From Holophagaceae bacterium (GTDB lineage Bacteria > Acidobacteriota > Holophagae > Holophagales > Holophagaceae), in contig PLUC01000164.1 of the NCBI GenBank assembly GCA_003165415.1, forward strand, positions 5,250 through 56,548: a DNA stretch of 51,299 nt. Direction: 5' to 3'. The translations under genes were made by a program, and so were the position numbers. Below the pieces are notes generated by a model, which was not told the DNA's origin, searched no databases, and worked only from the letters and a program-made list of their open reading frames with translations. Numbering within the stretch: the first letter of the stretch is position 1; each line of letters starts with the position of its first letter. Below are positions 17,751 through 27,366 of this stretch, piece after piece.

Positions 17751-19046
17751 GTGGACGTCATCAACCGCACCGCCTTTCCCGCCCTGGCCTTCGAAGGGCT
17801 CGACACCCAGGATCAGCCCTTCCATGTGCTGGTGATGCGCATCACCTACGTCCTGCGTCCGGGAGCAGGCGCCGGACAATGCACCCACCACCTCGACTTC
17901 GCCGACGACCAGGCGCCCCTTGCCGCCACCGACAGTTTCCTGGGCGACCCGGCCTTGACCAGTCCCCGTGGCGAAAGCGACTACGCACCCTTCAAGCCCA
18001 GATGCGACGTGCTCGTCCTGGGCCATGCCCATGCTCCCCGCGGCAGGCCCTGCCGGCGCTTCACCGCCTCCCTGAAGCTCCTGCGTCCAGGCCCGGCCGG
18101 GCAGGCGCTGCTGGATGCCAGCCTGGGCATCGTCGGGCCTCGCTGGTTCCGGAAGAAACGCTGGCCCCTGCGCTGGATCTACGGCCTGCTCCGGTTCGGG
18201 AGCCTCGGCCTGGTCCGCGTCAACCCCTGGACCCTGACCGCGCCCGCCGCCATCGGCTCCGTGCCGCTGACCTACGAATTCGCTTTTGGGGGCACGCTGA
18301 CCATTCCCGTGGAGGCGATGTCGAGGGTGCCCAAGAAGTTCCGGCTCCCGCCCGAGCGGCAGCAGGACCTGGGGCAACCCGCAGCCGCCTATGCCCGCAA
18401 CGAAGCCAACCCCATCGGCATGGGCCACGCCACCCTGTGGGCCCTCCAGGCCGGCCGGGTCAAGCGCCTGCCCGCGCCCCAGATCGAAGCTCCCGGCCGG
18501 CCCGTCACTTCCGCCTATTTCTGGCAGAACGCCCGCGGCAAGATCAAGCCCGGCAAGGAACTCACGCCGGCGGGCTGCGGCCCCCTCGGCCGGGGATGGT
18601 CTCCGCGCCGGCTGCTGGCGGGCACTCCGGACGCCGCCTGGGTGCGGGAGCGCCATCCCCTCCTGCCCAGGGACTTCGACTTCGGCTACTGGAACTGCGC
18701 CCATCCCCAGTGGCAGACGGAGCACCTGCGGGGCGACGAGGTGCTGACCCTCACCAACCTGCTGCCCGCCGATGCGCGTTCGGCCGTCCAGGATGCCCAG
18801 GGGAACACCCTGGCCCGGTTCGCCCTGCCCGGGCACCAGCCTTTCGCCCTGGTCCGCTACCCGGATGGACGCACGGCCTCCGTGGCCTTGATGACGGACA
18901 CGCTGATCCTGGATCTCGAATCCGGATCCGTGACCCAGGTGGCGCGGGCGCGCCTCCCTAAGGCGGAGCCCATCCAGGGACTGGAGTTCCGCATGGAAGT
19001 GAACCCGTCCGCCCTGGCCGCCGCCCGGGAGGCCGGCCGCCCATGA
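17751..19046 (+). CDS. DUF2169 T6SS adaptor/chaperone-like protein
   Basis: 431 residues from a GTG at 17751, 11 bp after vgrG; no suitable ATG lies nearby. The N-terminus has NRTAFPALAFEGLDTQDQPF and VLVMRITYVL, matching DUF2169, followed by SDYAPFKPRCDVLVLGHAHA and LTYEFAFGGTL. A further DFDFGYWNCAHPQWQ segment is typical. DUF2169 proteins are commonly found between vgrG and PAAR/effector genes and are thought to help load effectors onto the spike. The gene overlaps the next by four bases (ATGA). No effector gene follows, which is unusual for such an adaptor. Confidence 0.85.
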   Translation: MDVINRTAFPALAFEGLDTQDQPFHVLVMRITYVLRPGAGAGQCTHHLDFADDQAPLAATDSFLGDPALTSPRGESDYAPFKPRCDVLVLGHAHAPRGRPCRRFTASLKLLRPGPAGQALLDASLGIVGPRWFRKKRWPLRWIYGLLRFGSLGLVRVNPWTLTAPAAIGSVPLTYEFAFGGTLTIPVEAMSRVPKKFRLPPERQQDLGQPAAAYARNEANPIGMGHATLWALQAGRVKRLPAPQIEAPGRPVTSAYFWQNARGKIKPGKELTPAGCGPLGRGWSPRRLLAGTPDAAWVRERHPLLPRDFDFGYWNCAHPQWQTEHLRGDEVLTLTNLLPADARSAVQDAQGNTLARFALPGHQPFALVRYPDGRTASVALMTDTLILDLESGSVTQVARARLPKAEPIQGLEFRMEVNPSALAAAREAGRP

Positions 19047-19480
19047 GCCCCAACTTCGTCAACGTCATGGGTGTGGACGGCATGCAGGCCGTGTCCACCG
19101 TTCCCAGTTTCAACAAGACCCCGGGTCCCGGCACCCCGCCGCTGCCCTATCCCGTGACCAACAGCCTGGAAAGCCGCCAGGGGACGGTCGCCACCGTCGT
19201 CTTCTCCGGTGCCCAGGCTTTCGTATTGGGCCAGAGCAACGTGCCCACCTGCATGGGCGACATGGCGGGCGCCCTGGGGGGCGTGGTGTCGGGCACGGTG
19301 GGCGGCAAGATCGAAGCCATTCAAGGCAGTCCCAACGTGCTCGCCGGGGGGAACCCCATGGTGCGTTCCGGGGACCCCTGCACCCTCCAGGGCGGCAACA
19401 CCATCGGCATCTTCGTTCCCATACCCGGGACGCCCGTCATCATCCAGGGCGGGGTGCCGAGCGGCTCGATGAATCCCTGA
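19043..19480 (+). CDS. DUF4150 PAAR-like spike tip protein
   Basis: 145 residues. It opens SPNFVNVMGVDGMQAVSTVP and includes FNKTPGPGTPPLPYPVTNS, CMGDMAGALGGVVSG and an IPGTPVIIQGGVPSGSMNP end. This is the DUF4150 variant of the PAAR fold, in which short beta hairpins form a pointed tip on VgrG. It ends without any toxin domain. It is the last gene of the T6SS plus-strand run, with the palindromic terminator five bases beyond its stop codon. Confidence 0.9.
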   Translation: MSPNFVNVMGVDGMQAVSTVPSFNKTPGPGTPPLPYPVTNSLESRQGTVATVVFSGAQAFVLGQSNVPTCMGDMAGALGGVVSGTVGGKIEAIQGSPNVLAGGNPMVRSGDPCTLQGGNTIGIFVPIPGTPVIIQGGVPSGSMNP

Positions 19481-19485
19481 CATGA

Positions 19486-19521
19486 CTGGGGGGAGGCCAC
19501 GCATGCGTGGCCTCCCCCCAG
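19486..19521. terminator. Perfect 36-bp palindromic (bidirectional) terminator
   Basis: CTGGGGGGAGGCCACGCA at 19486-19503 is followed by its exact reverse complement at 19504-19521. As RNA it folds into a very stable hairpin closed by a small CATG loop on either strand. It sits between the convergent PAAR and tssJ genes, so it can end both transcripts. There is no clear U-run, so termination may be atypical. The ACGCATGCGT core reappears in the hairpin after trpA at 51248. Confidence 0.8.
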
Positions 19522-19544
19522 CCCGGACCTGGAGTCAAGCTCAG

Positions 19545-20063
19545 CTACTTTCCGGGGTCGGGCTGGCCGGGAAGCAGCTGCAAGGTCGCGCCCGTCACCG
19601 TCAGCTTGTTCGCGGTGACGTGGACCACCACTGCATTGCCCTTGCTCTTGCGCAGGCTGTCCGCGGGCAGGACGACGCGCCAGAACTGGGCGTCCGGCTT
19701 GCGATAAAGGGCGAGGACGGCCAGGAACTTGGTATCGGGCTGCAGAACCACCGTGCGCGGCGCAGTGGCGCCCGGGACAGCCGTGAATTCCGAGAAGGAC
19801 ACCAGGGCCGGGCCGATCAGCTCCGACGGCGTCTTCTCGCTGTTGGCCGCCTCCAGCGTCAGCTTGCTGAACTCGGTGAGGTCCTTCAACTCGAAGAGCC
19901 GGATGCCCACGGACAGGGAATTGCCCATGGAATCCGGATTGATGCGCGCATCCGCGCTCACCTGGAACTGCGCGCTCACGGGAGCGGTCACCGGCTTGGA
20001 ACAACCTAGGCCTATGAGACCCGCAACCACAGCCGTCGTAAGGGATCTCCATCCGCTTGCCAT
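19545..20063 (-). CDS. tssJ: T6SS outer-membrane lipoprotein TssJ (SciN)
   Basis: 172 residues from the ATG at 20063, chosen because AGGAG lies eight bases upstream and a lipoprotein signal follows at once (hydrophobic AVVAGLIGLG then Cys). The mature part is a compact beta domain with LSVGIRLFELKDLTEFSKL, FWRVVLPADSLRKSKGNAVV and a C-terminal LQLLPG, as in TssJ. TssJ anchors TssM to the outer membrane. It lies convergent to the main cluster, across a shared terminator, so it has its own promoter. In many T6SS clusters tssJ sits in the main operon next to tssK and tssL. Confidence 0.88.
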   Translation of the reverse strand: MASGWRSLTTAVVAGLIGLGCSKPVTAPVSAQFQVSADARINPDSMGNSLSVGIRLFELKDLTEFSKLTLEAANSEKTPSELIGPALVSFSEFTAVPGATAPRTVVLQPDTKFLAVLALYRKPDAQFWRVVLPADSLRKSKGNAVVVHVTANKLTVTGATLQLLPGQPDPGK

Positions 20064-20530
20064 ACTGTCACTCCTAGAAGATCTGAAAATTGTGGGCCTT
20101 ATCCGGATGTCAGTTCGAACGGAATGGGCCTTCACCTGGGCCACCCGGTGCCTATTTTTGCACAGGTTTTAACCTCCATCATCACAATCTTCACGAAATC
20201 GATTGCCCTCGCGGGACCCGTCCGGCTCCCGGCAGAACAGGCGTGGTTTCGGGGTCGGCCGAGAACGCCTCTCAAAAACTCCGGTCCCCTCCATTCAGTG
20301 CGCCGGCCGACCATGATCCCGCCTTTCCACTCTCCGGTCGGCGATACTTGAGACAGGTTCCTGCCAGCATCCAGCTCCATCCGCCTGGTCATGCTATCCA
20401 GGTTTGCGCTCCGTCTGGTCCGTGGCAGGTCACCCTCTCTTGCTCAAACGTACTCAGATGCACCAGATAATATTCAGTAAAGCGTGGTGATTCCTCACGA
20501 CAATGATGTTTGATTTTATTGGAGTTATTC
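20064..20530. other. Divergent intergenic region between tssJ and truB
   Basis: 467 bp with lower G+C than its surroundings and no convincing gene. Short frames here lack ribosome sites and family-like sequence. It must hold the promoters of tssJ (leftward) and truB (rightward). A+T-rich stretches at about 20460-20480 (GATAATATT) and 20505-20520 are the best places for a truB promoter, but no properly spaced -35/-10 pair was found. A GTGCC-TATTT-TTGCA string near 20140 resembles a sigma-54 site but is one base too wide. I saw no structured RNA. Confidence 0.5.
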
Positions 20531-21442
20531 ATGACGTCAGATATCACCTGGGCCCTGGAACCCGGAATCCACCTCGTCCACAAGGAGGTGGGCGGCAGCA
20601 GCTTCGACGTGGTGCGCGGCTTCAAGCACGAAGCCTGGGAGGCCGGGCAGAAGAAGCTGGCCCTGGGCCACGGCGGCACCCTCGACCCGTTCGCCGACGG
20701 GCTGCTGCTGGTGCTGGTGGGCCAGGCCACCCGGCTGATGGACCTCATGCACCCGCTGCCCAAGACCTACCTGGCCCGGCTGGCCTGGGGCACCGAGACC
20801 GACACCTGCGACCACGGGGGCTTGGTGGTGGCCGAAGGCCCGGCGCCCTCCGCCCAGGCCCTGGAGGGCGCTCTGGCGGCCTTCCTGGGCTGGCGCGACC
20901 AGGTGCCGCCCGACACTTGCGCCAAGAAGATCGACGGCGAGGCCGCATACAAGAAGGCCCACCGGGGCGAGGTGGTGGACCTGCCGCCGTCCCGGGTCTT
21001 CCTGCACGAGGCCGGGTGGGTCAGCCACGATCTGCCCCGGGCATCCGTCCTGCGCCTCACCTGCCGGGGCGGCTACTATGTGCGCGCCCTGGCCCGGGAC
21101 CTGGGCCGCGCCCTGGGCTGTCCCACCCACCTCTCGGCCCTGACCCGCACCGCCATCGGCCCCTGGAGCGATCCCGGCCCCGGGGCGCGCACCCTGGTCC
21201 AGGGCGAGGACCTGGTGCCCTGGTGCCCCTCCCGGGTCCTGGACGACACCGAGGCGGACCACCTGCTCCACGGCCGGCCAGTGCCCCTGGGGGCGATCCG
21301 GGGCCCGTCCTGGGCCCTGCCCGAAGGCTTCCCCGATCCGGACCCGCCGGTGCGTGGCCTGCACCAGGGCCGGCTGGTGGCGCTGCTGCGGGAGAAGGAA
21401 GGGGCGCTGTGGACCTGCGCCAACCTGCGGGGCGGGCTATAG
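20531..21442 (+). CDS. truB: tRNA pseudouridine(55) synthase TruB
   Basis: 303 residues from the ATG at 20531 (GGAG seven bases upstream). TruB makes pseudouridine 55 in the T-arm of tRNAs. The catalytic motif GHGGTLDPFADGLLLV places the nucleophile Asp at about residue 52. Further TruB features are KTYLARLAWGTETDTCDHGG, KKIDGEAAYKKAHRGE and RLTCRGGYYVRALARDLG. The usual truB neighbours (infB, rbfA, rpsO) are absent, so the gene stands alone between the T6SS and phosphonate loci. Confidence 0.92.
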   Translation: MTSDITWALEPGIHLVHKEVGGSSFDVVRGFKHEAWEAGQKKLALGHGGTLDPFADGLLLVLVGQATRLMDLMHPLPKTYLARLAWGTETDTCDHGGLVVAEGPAPSAQALEGALAAFLGWRDQVPPDTCAKKIDGEAAYKKAHRGEVVDLPPSRVFLHEAGWVSHDLPRASVLRLTCRGGYYVRALARDLGRALGCPTHLSALTRTAIGPWSDPGPGARTLVQGEDLVPWCPSRVLDDTEADHLLHGRPVPLGAIRGPSWALPEGFPDPDPPVRGLHQGRLVALLREKEGALWTCANLRGGL

Positions 21443-21532
21443 TTTACAGCGATGAAACGGCATTGTAGCTGGGACATCACAGGCGCTGCGCAGAGTGGGG
21501 GAAGCAACCACCCCTAGCCCAAGGAGCGCCCC

Positions 21533-22558
21533 GTGAATGTACGCCGACTGATCGTTTCGTTCGCCACCAAGCTGGCCCTGGTCACCGCAGGTGCCACCTG
21601 CTTCGCCCAGACCCCCATCACCGTCTACACCGCCCTGGAAGCCGACCAGATCCAGGCCTACGAGACGTCCTTCAACAAGGCCTACCCCGACGTGAAGGTC
21701 AAGTGGGTGCGCGATTCCACCGGCATCATCACCGCCAAGCTGCTGGCCGAGAAGGCCGCGCCCCAGGCGGACGTGGTGATGGGCCTGGCGGCCTCCTCGC
21801 TGCTCCTGCTGGAGAAGGAGAATATGCTGCTGCCCTACGCGCCCAAGGGCGTGGACCAGCTCAGCAAGAAGTACGTCAGCTCCACCAAGCCCCCCATGTG
21901 GGTGGGCATGGACGTGTGGGGCGCCACCATCTGCTTCAACACGGTGGAAGCGGCCAAGCAGGGCCTCACGAAGCCCGTGTCCTGGCAGGACCTGCTCAAG
22001 CCCGAGTACAAGGGCAAGATCGTCATGCCCAACCCCGCCTCCAGCGGCACCGGCTATTTCGACGTGAGCGCCTGGCTGACCATGTTCGGCGAGAAGAAGG
22101 GCTGGGAGTACATGGACAAGCTGCACCAGAACATTGGCCTCTACGTCCACTCCGGCTCCAAGCCCGGCAAGATGGCCGCCTCGGGCGAGTTCCCCATCGG
22201 CATCACCTTCGAATACCGGGCCAACAAGCTCAAGGCCGAAGGCGCCCCCATCGACCTGGTGTTCCCCAAGGAGGGCCTGGGCTGGGACCTGGAAGCCACC
22301 GGCATCATGAAGGGCACCAAGCATCTGGACGCCGCCAAGAAGCTTTGCGACTGGTGCGCCTCCAAGGACGCCAACGAACTCTACAAGGATAATTTCGCCG
22401 TCGTCGCCTATCCCGGCGTGGCCAAGCCCCTGGCCTTCCTGCCTGCCACCTTCGAAAGCATGCTGGTCAAGCAGGACCTCAAGTGGTCCGCCAGCAACCG
22501 CGACCGCATCCTGGCCGAGTGGACCAGGCGCTACGACGGCAAGTCCGAGAAGAAATAG
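21533..22558 (+). CDS. phnS: 2-aminoethylphosphonate ABC transporter, periplasmic binding protein
   Basis: 341 residues from a GTG at 21533 with AAGGAG six bases upstream. The N-terminus is a Sec signal peptide (hydrophobic to AGATCFA, cleavage before QTP). The mature protein is a type II periplasmic binding protein of the iron/AEP group: ITVYTALEADQIQAYETSFN, then YPDVKVKWVRDSTGIITAKL and WVGMDVWGATICFN. Sequence alone would also allow a ferric-iron or spermidine-type ligand. The fused permease and the phnW gene immediately downstream make 2-aminoethylphosphonate the best guess. First gene of the operon. Confidence 0.75.
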   Translation: MNVRRLIVSFATKLALVTAGATCFAQTPITVYTALEADQIQAYETSFNKAYPDVKVKWVRDSTGIITAKLLAEKAAPQADVVMGLAASSLLLLEKENMLLPYAPKGVDQLSKKYVSSTKPPMWVGMDVWGATICFNTVEAAKQGLTKPVSWQDLLKPEYKGKIVMPNPASSGTGYFDVSAWLTMFGEKKGWEYMDKLHQNIGLYVHSGSKPGKMAASGEFPIGITFEYRANKLKAEGAPIDLVFPKEGLGWDLEATGIMKGTKHLDAAKKLCDWCASKDANELYKDNFAVVAYPGVAKPLAFLPATFESMLVKQDLKWSASNRDRILAEWTRRYDGKSEKK

Positions 22559-22582
22559 GTTCACATGGGCGGGGGTGAGCGA

Positions 22583-23622
<1,040 letters not shown>

Positions 23623-23626
<4 letters not shown>

Positions 23627-25311
23627 GGCTCGGGCGGGGACCCATCTTATCTGCCGACGAGCGCCTGGCCCAGGTCATGGCCTGCGCCATGGCCGGCCTG
23701 CTGCTGCTGTTCCTGGCCTGGCCCCTGGGGGAGATCCTGGTGAAGGCCCTGCAGGGGCCCGAAGGCCAGTTCCTCGGCCTGCGCAACCTGCGCGAGCTGC
23801 TCACCGAGCCCAGGCTCCTCGCCGCAGCCTGGAACAGCTTCTACCTGGCAGTGATCGCCACCGCGCTGGTGGTGCCCCTGGCGCTGGTGTTCGCCTTCGC
23901 CCTGGCCCAGTCGCGGATCCCCGCCAGGCCGGTGTTCAAGGTCATCGCCCTCAGCCCGCTGCTGACCCCGTCGCTGATGCCCGCCATCTCCCTGGTGTAC
24001 CTGTTCGGCAACCAGGGCCTGCTCAAGGCCTGGATGCACGGGGTGCCCATCTACGGGCCGGTGGGCATCGTCCTGGGGGAATGCTTCTACACCTTCCCCT
24101 ACGCCCTGCTGGTGCTGCTGACCGCGCTGAGCATCTCCGACGGGAGGTTGTACGAGGCCGCCGAGGTGCTGGGCGCCAACCGCTTCCGGCGCTTCATGAC
24201 GGTGACGGTGCCCACCATCCGCTACGGCCTGACCTCGGCCTGCCTCATCGTCTTCACCCTGGTGGTGACCGATTTCGGGGTGCCCATCGTGGTGGGCGGG
24301 CAGACCAACGTCCTGGCCATGGAAGCCTACAAGCAGGTGCTGGGCCAGCAGAATTTCCAGAAGGGCGCCGCGGTGGGCCTGGTGCTGCTGCTGCCGGCCG
24401 TCTTCAGCTTCGCGGCGGAGCGCTGGCTGGCCCGGGGCCGGGGCGGCACCTTCAGCGGCAGCTCCGTGGCCTATGCCGCCAAGCCCGGCGTGCTGCGGGA
24501 CGGCATGCTCTGGTGCCTGTGCGCGGCGGTGTCGGTGTTCCTGCTGGCCCTGATCGGCACCGCCGTGGCGGCCTCCTTCATCAAGCTCTGGCCCTACCAC
24601 ATGGACCTGACGCTGAGCCATTACGATTTCGCCAACGTGGACGGCGGCGGCTGGCTGGCCTTCCGCAACAGCCTCAAGCTGGGGGCGCTCACCGCGGTGG
24701 TGGGCTGCGCCGTGATCTTCGCCGGCGCCTACCTGGCGGAGAAGACCCCGGCGCCCCGGCCGGTGGCGGCCCTGATCCAGTCCCTGGCCCTGATGCCCAT
24801 GGCGGTGCCGGGGCTGGTGCTGGGCCTGGGCTACGTGTTCTGCTTCAACCGGCCCGGCAACCCGCTGCACAAGCTCTACGGGACCATGGCGATCCTGGTC
24901 ATCTCCACGGTGGTGCACTTCTACACCACCGGCCACATGGCCATCATGACCTCCCTGCGCCAGATCGACGGGGAGGTGGAGGCCGTGGCCCGCAGCCTCC
25001 AGCGCCCCTGGTGGACCACCTGCCGGCGGGTCACCCTCCCCATCACCCTGCCGGCCCTGTTGGACGTGGTCAGGTTCCTGTTCGTTTCGGCGACGACCAC
25101 CGTGAGCTGCGTGATCTTCCTCTACACCCCCGACACCGTGCTGGCCTCGGTGGCCGTGCTCAACATGGACGACGCCGGCGACACCGCTTCGGCCGCGGCC
25201 ATGGCCACCCTCATCGTGGCCACCTCCCTGGCCGTGACCCTGGCGCTCAACGGCCTGGGCTGGCTGCTGAACCTCAGGGCCCAGGCCTGGCGCCGGCCGG
25301 CCGCGGCCTGA
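23623..25311 (+). CDS. phnV: 2-aminoethylphosphonate ABC transporter, fused permease
   Basis: 562 residues with two permease halves in tandem, each of about six transmembrane helices. Coupling (EAA-like) motifs read [20 protein letters not shown] in the first half and [20 protein letters not shown] in the second. This double permease is characteristic of the putative AEP transporter family and of iron FbpB-type permeases. Start ATG overlaps phnT by four bases. The channel would pair with the single ATPase encoded upstream, acting as a dimer. Confidence 0.8.
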
Positions 25312-25333
25312 ATCCTTTCCCCCGGAGCTTCCC

Positions 25334-26443
25334 ATGCGCGACCCGATCCTGCTCACCCCCGGTCCCCTGACCACCTCCCTGGCCACCAAGGTGGCCATGC
25401 TCAACGACTGGGGTTCCTGGGACGCGGAGTTCAACGCCCTGACCGCGGCCGTGTGCCGTCGGCTGGTGGCCATCGTGGACGGAGGCGAAGCCTTCGTCTG
25501 CGTGCCCATGCAGGGCTCCGGCACCTACGCGGTGGAGGCGGCCGTGGGCACCCTGGTGCCCCGGGACGGCAAGCTCCTGGTGCTGGTGAACGGCGCCTAC
25601 GGGGCGCGCATGGCCAAGCTCACCGGGACCATGGGCCGGGAGCTCGCGGTGCTGGATTTCGGCGAGACCCGCCCGGTGGACCCGGCCCGGGTGGCGGCGG
25701 CCCTGGCCCTGGATCCGGCCATCACCCACGTGGGGATCATCCACTGCGAAACCAGCACCGGCATGCTCAATCCCCTGGAGGAGGTGGCCCGGGTGGTGCA
25801 AGGGGCCGGGCGGCGCCTGATCGTGGACGCCATGAGCTCCTTCGCGGTGCTGCCGCTGTCCGCCAGGTCGATCGCCTTCGACGCGGTCATCGCCTCCAGC
25901 AACAAGGCGCTGGAGGGGGTGCCCGGCATGGGCTTCGTGCTGGCCCGCAAGGAGGCCCTGCTGGCGGCCAAGGGCCGGTCCCATTCCCTTTCCCTGGACC
26001 TGCACGACCAGTTCGCCTACCTGCAGAGCACCGGCCGCTGGCGCTACACCCCGCCCACCCACGTGGTGGCCGCCCTGGCGGCGGCCCTGGACCAGTACGA
26101 CGCCGAAGGCGGCCGCGAGGGCAGGCTGGCCCGGTACCAGGACAACTGCGAGCGCCTGCTGGCGGGCCTGGCGGAACTCGGGCTGGAGCCCTTCCTGCCC
26201 CGGGAGCTGCAGGCCCCCATCATCGTCACGGTGCGCGCCCCCGGCCACCCCAACTACGCCTTCCAGGAACTCTACGACCGGGCCAAGGCTTCCGGCTTCA
26301 TCCTCTATCCCGGCAAGCTCACCGAGCTGGAGACCTTCCGGGTGGGCTGCATCGGCGCCATCGGCAGAGCCGAGATCGACGCCGCCCTGGCCGCCATCGG
26401 CCAGGCCCTGCGCGCCATGGCCATTGAAACCACCCACGCATAG
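25334..26443 (+). CDS. phnW: 2-aminoethylphosphonate-pyruvate transaminase PhnW
   Basis: 369 residues. PhnW transfers the amino group of 2-aminoethylphosphonate to pyruvate, giving phosphonoacetaldehyde and alanine. It opens [13 protein letters not shown] as in this family, has [18 protein letters not shown] (PLP phosphate loop), [22 protein letters not shown] and the PLP lysine in [14 protein letters not shown] at about residue 191. It lies 22 bp after the transporter genes, so uptake and first catabolic step are co-transcribed. No phnX, phnY or phnA follows: the next gene is convergent nadK. Confidence 0.9.
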   Translation: MRDPILLTPGPLTTSLATKVAMLNDWGSWDAEFNALTAAVCRRLVAIVDGGEAFVCVPMQGSGTYAVEAAVGTLVPRDGKLLVLVNGAYGARMAKLTGTMGRELAVLDFGETRPVDPARVAAALALDPAITHVGIIHCETSTGMLNPLEEVARVVQGAGRRLIVDAMSSFAVLPLSARSIAFDAVIASSNKALEGVPGMGFVLARKEALLAAKGRSHSLSLDLHDQFAYLQSTGRWRYTPPTHVVAALAAALDQYDAEGGREGRLARYQDNCERLLAGLAELGLEPFLPRELQAPIIVTVRAPGHPNYAFQELYDRAKASGFILYPGKLTELETFRVGCIGAIGRAEIDAALAAIGQALRAMAIETTHA

Positions 26444-26462
26444 GGGAAAACCAGGTCGGCGC

Positions 26463-27344
26463 CTACCTGTCCGACCAGTGCAGCTTCTCCTGGAGCAGCC
26501 GGAAGAACGAGAAGTTCGCGTCCTGGAGCAGGGTGATGGTCTGCTCTGATTTGCGCAGCTCCACCCGGTCCCCGGACAGCAGGCCGTGGTCCACCTGGCC
26601 GTCCAGGGTCAGGTGGGCGTCCTCGGCGTGCACCAGGGTGATGGCCACCGGCAGGTGGCCGGGCACCACGATCGGGCGCAGGGTGAGGGAGTGGGGGCAG
26701 ATGGCCGAGATCACCAGGGCGTCCAGGGCGGGGTGCAGGATCGGCCCGCCGGCGGACAGGGAGTAGGCGGTGGAGCCGGTGGGGGTGGCCACGATCAGGC
26801 CGTCGGCCCTCAGGTGGGCCGCGTCGCCGCCGTCGATCTGCACCCGGAACTCCATCATCCGCGCCGCCAGGCCCTTGACCAGCACGGCGTCGTTGAGCAC
26901 CGGCCGCCCGGGCAGGACCTCGCCGCCCCGCACCACCTGGGCGCTGATCATGGTGCGGGTCTCGGCGCTGAAGCTGCCCTTGAAGTAGGCCGCGATCACC
27001 TCGGCGGCCTGCTCGGAGGGGTGGGAGGTGAGGAAGCCCAGGGAGCCCAGGTTGATGCCCAGGAGCGGCGTGCCCCTGACCCCGGCGTGGCGGGCCGCCG
27101 TGAGCAGGGTCCCGTCCCCGCCCAGGGCCAGGCAGAGTTCCGGCACCGCCCCTTCGTCCCCGTAGCGGGGATCCCCGTTGAACGCCTCCGGGGGCAGACC
27201 CGCGCCCAGCCATGCATTGCGGATCTTGGGGTGGGCCACCACCCGCCAGCCCCGGTCCAGGAACGGAGGCACCGTTTCCCGAAGCGCGTTCGAGAGCCAG
27301 GTCGATCTTGATTTCGCCACAATTAGGAGGGTGGGTCGGGCCAT
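26463..27344 (-). CDS. nadK: NAD kinase
   Basis: 293 residues. NadK phosphorylates NAD to NADP. The catalytic GGDGTLL motif is present in LCLALGGDGTLLTAARHAG, followed by LGINLGSLGFLTSHP, and the nucleotide-binding region has DGLIVATPTGSTAYSLSAGG and LTLRPIVVP. A TAAGG ribosome site precedes its ATG. It ends 19 bp from phnW without an obvious terminator between the convergent genes, and it is divergent from the penicillin-binding protein gene across only 22 bp. Confidence 0.95.
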   Translation of the reverse strand: MARPTLLIVAKSRSTWLSNALRETVPPFLDRGWRVVAHPKIRNAWLGAGLPPEAFNGDPRYGDEGAVPELCLALGGDGTLLTAARHAGVRGTPLLGINLGSLGFLTSHPSEQAAEVIAAYFKGSFSAETRTMISAQVVRGGEVLPGRPVLNDAVLVKGLAARMMEFRVQIDGGDAAHLRADGLIVATPTGSTAYSLSAGGPILHPALDALVISAICPHSLTLRPIVVPGHLPVAITLVHAEDAHLTLDGQVDHGLLSGDRVELRKSEQTITLLQDANFSFFRLLQEKLHWSDR

Positions 27345-27366
27345 GTCCTTAGGTTAACCTGGGAGC
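27345..27366. promoter_or_regulatory. 22-bp divergent gap with palindrome AGGTTAACCT
   Basis: Between the nadK and penicillin-binding protein start codons there are only 22 bases. They hold both ribosome binding sites (AAGG for nadK, GGGAG for the PBP) and a 10-bp palindrome at 27351-27360. There is no room for promoters, so each gene's promoter must lie in the other's coding region or upstream of it. The palindrome could be an operator or chance. Confidence 0.35.

Noticed and set aside
20140-20165. Sigma-54-like string near 20140
   Set aside because: There are 11 bases instead of 10 between the GG and GC pairs, so it fails the fixed spacing rule.
20090-20470. Overlapping short frames between tssJ and truB
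   Set aside because: No ribosome sites, no plausible protein composition, and the region is needed for two divergent promoters.
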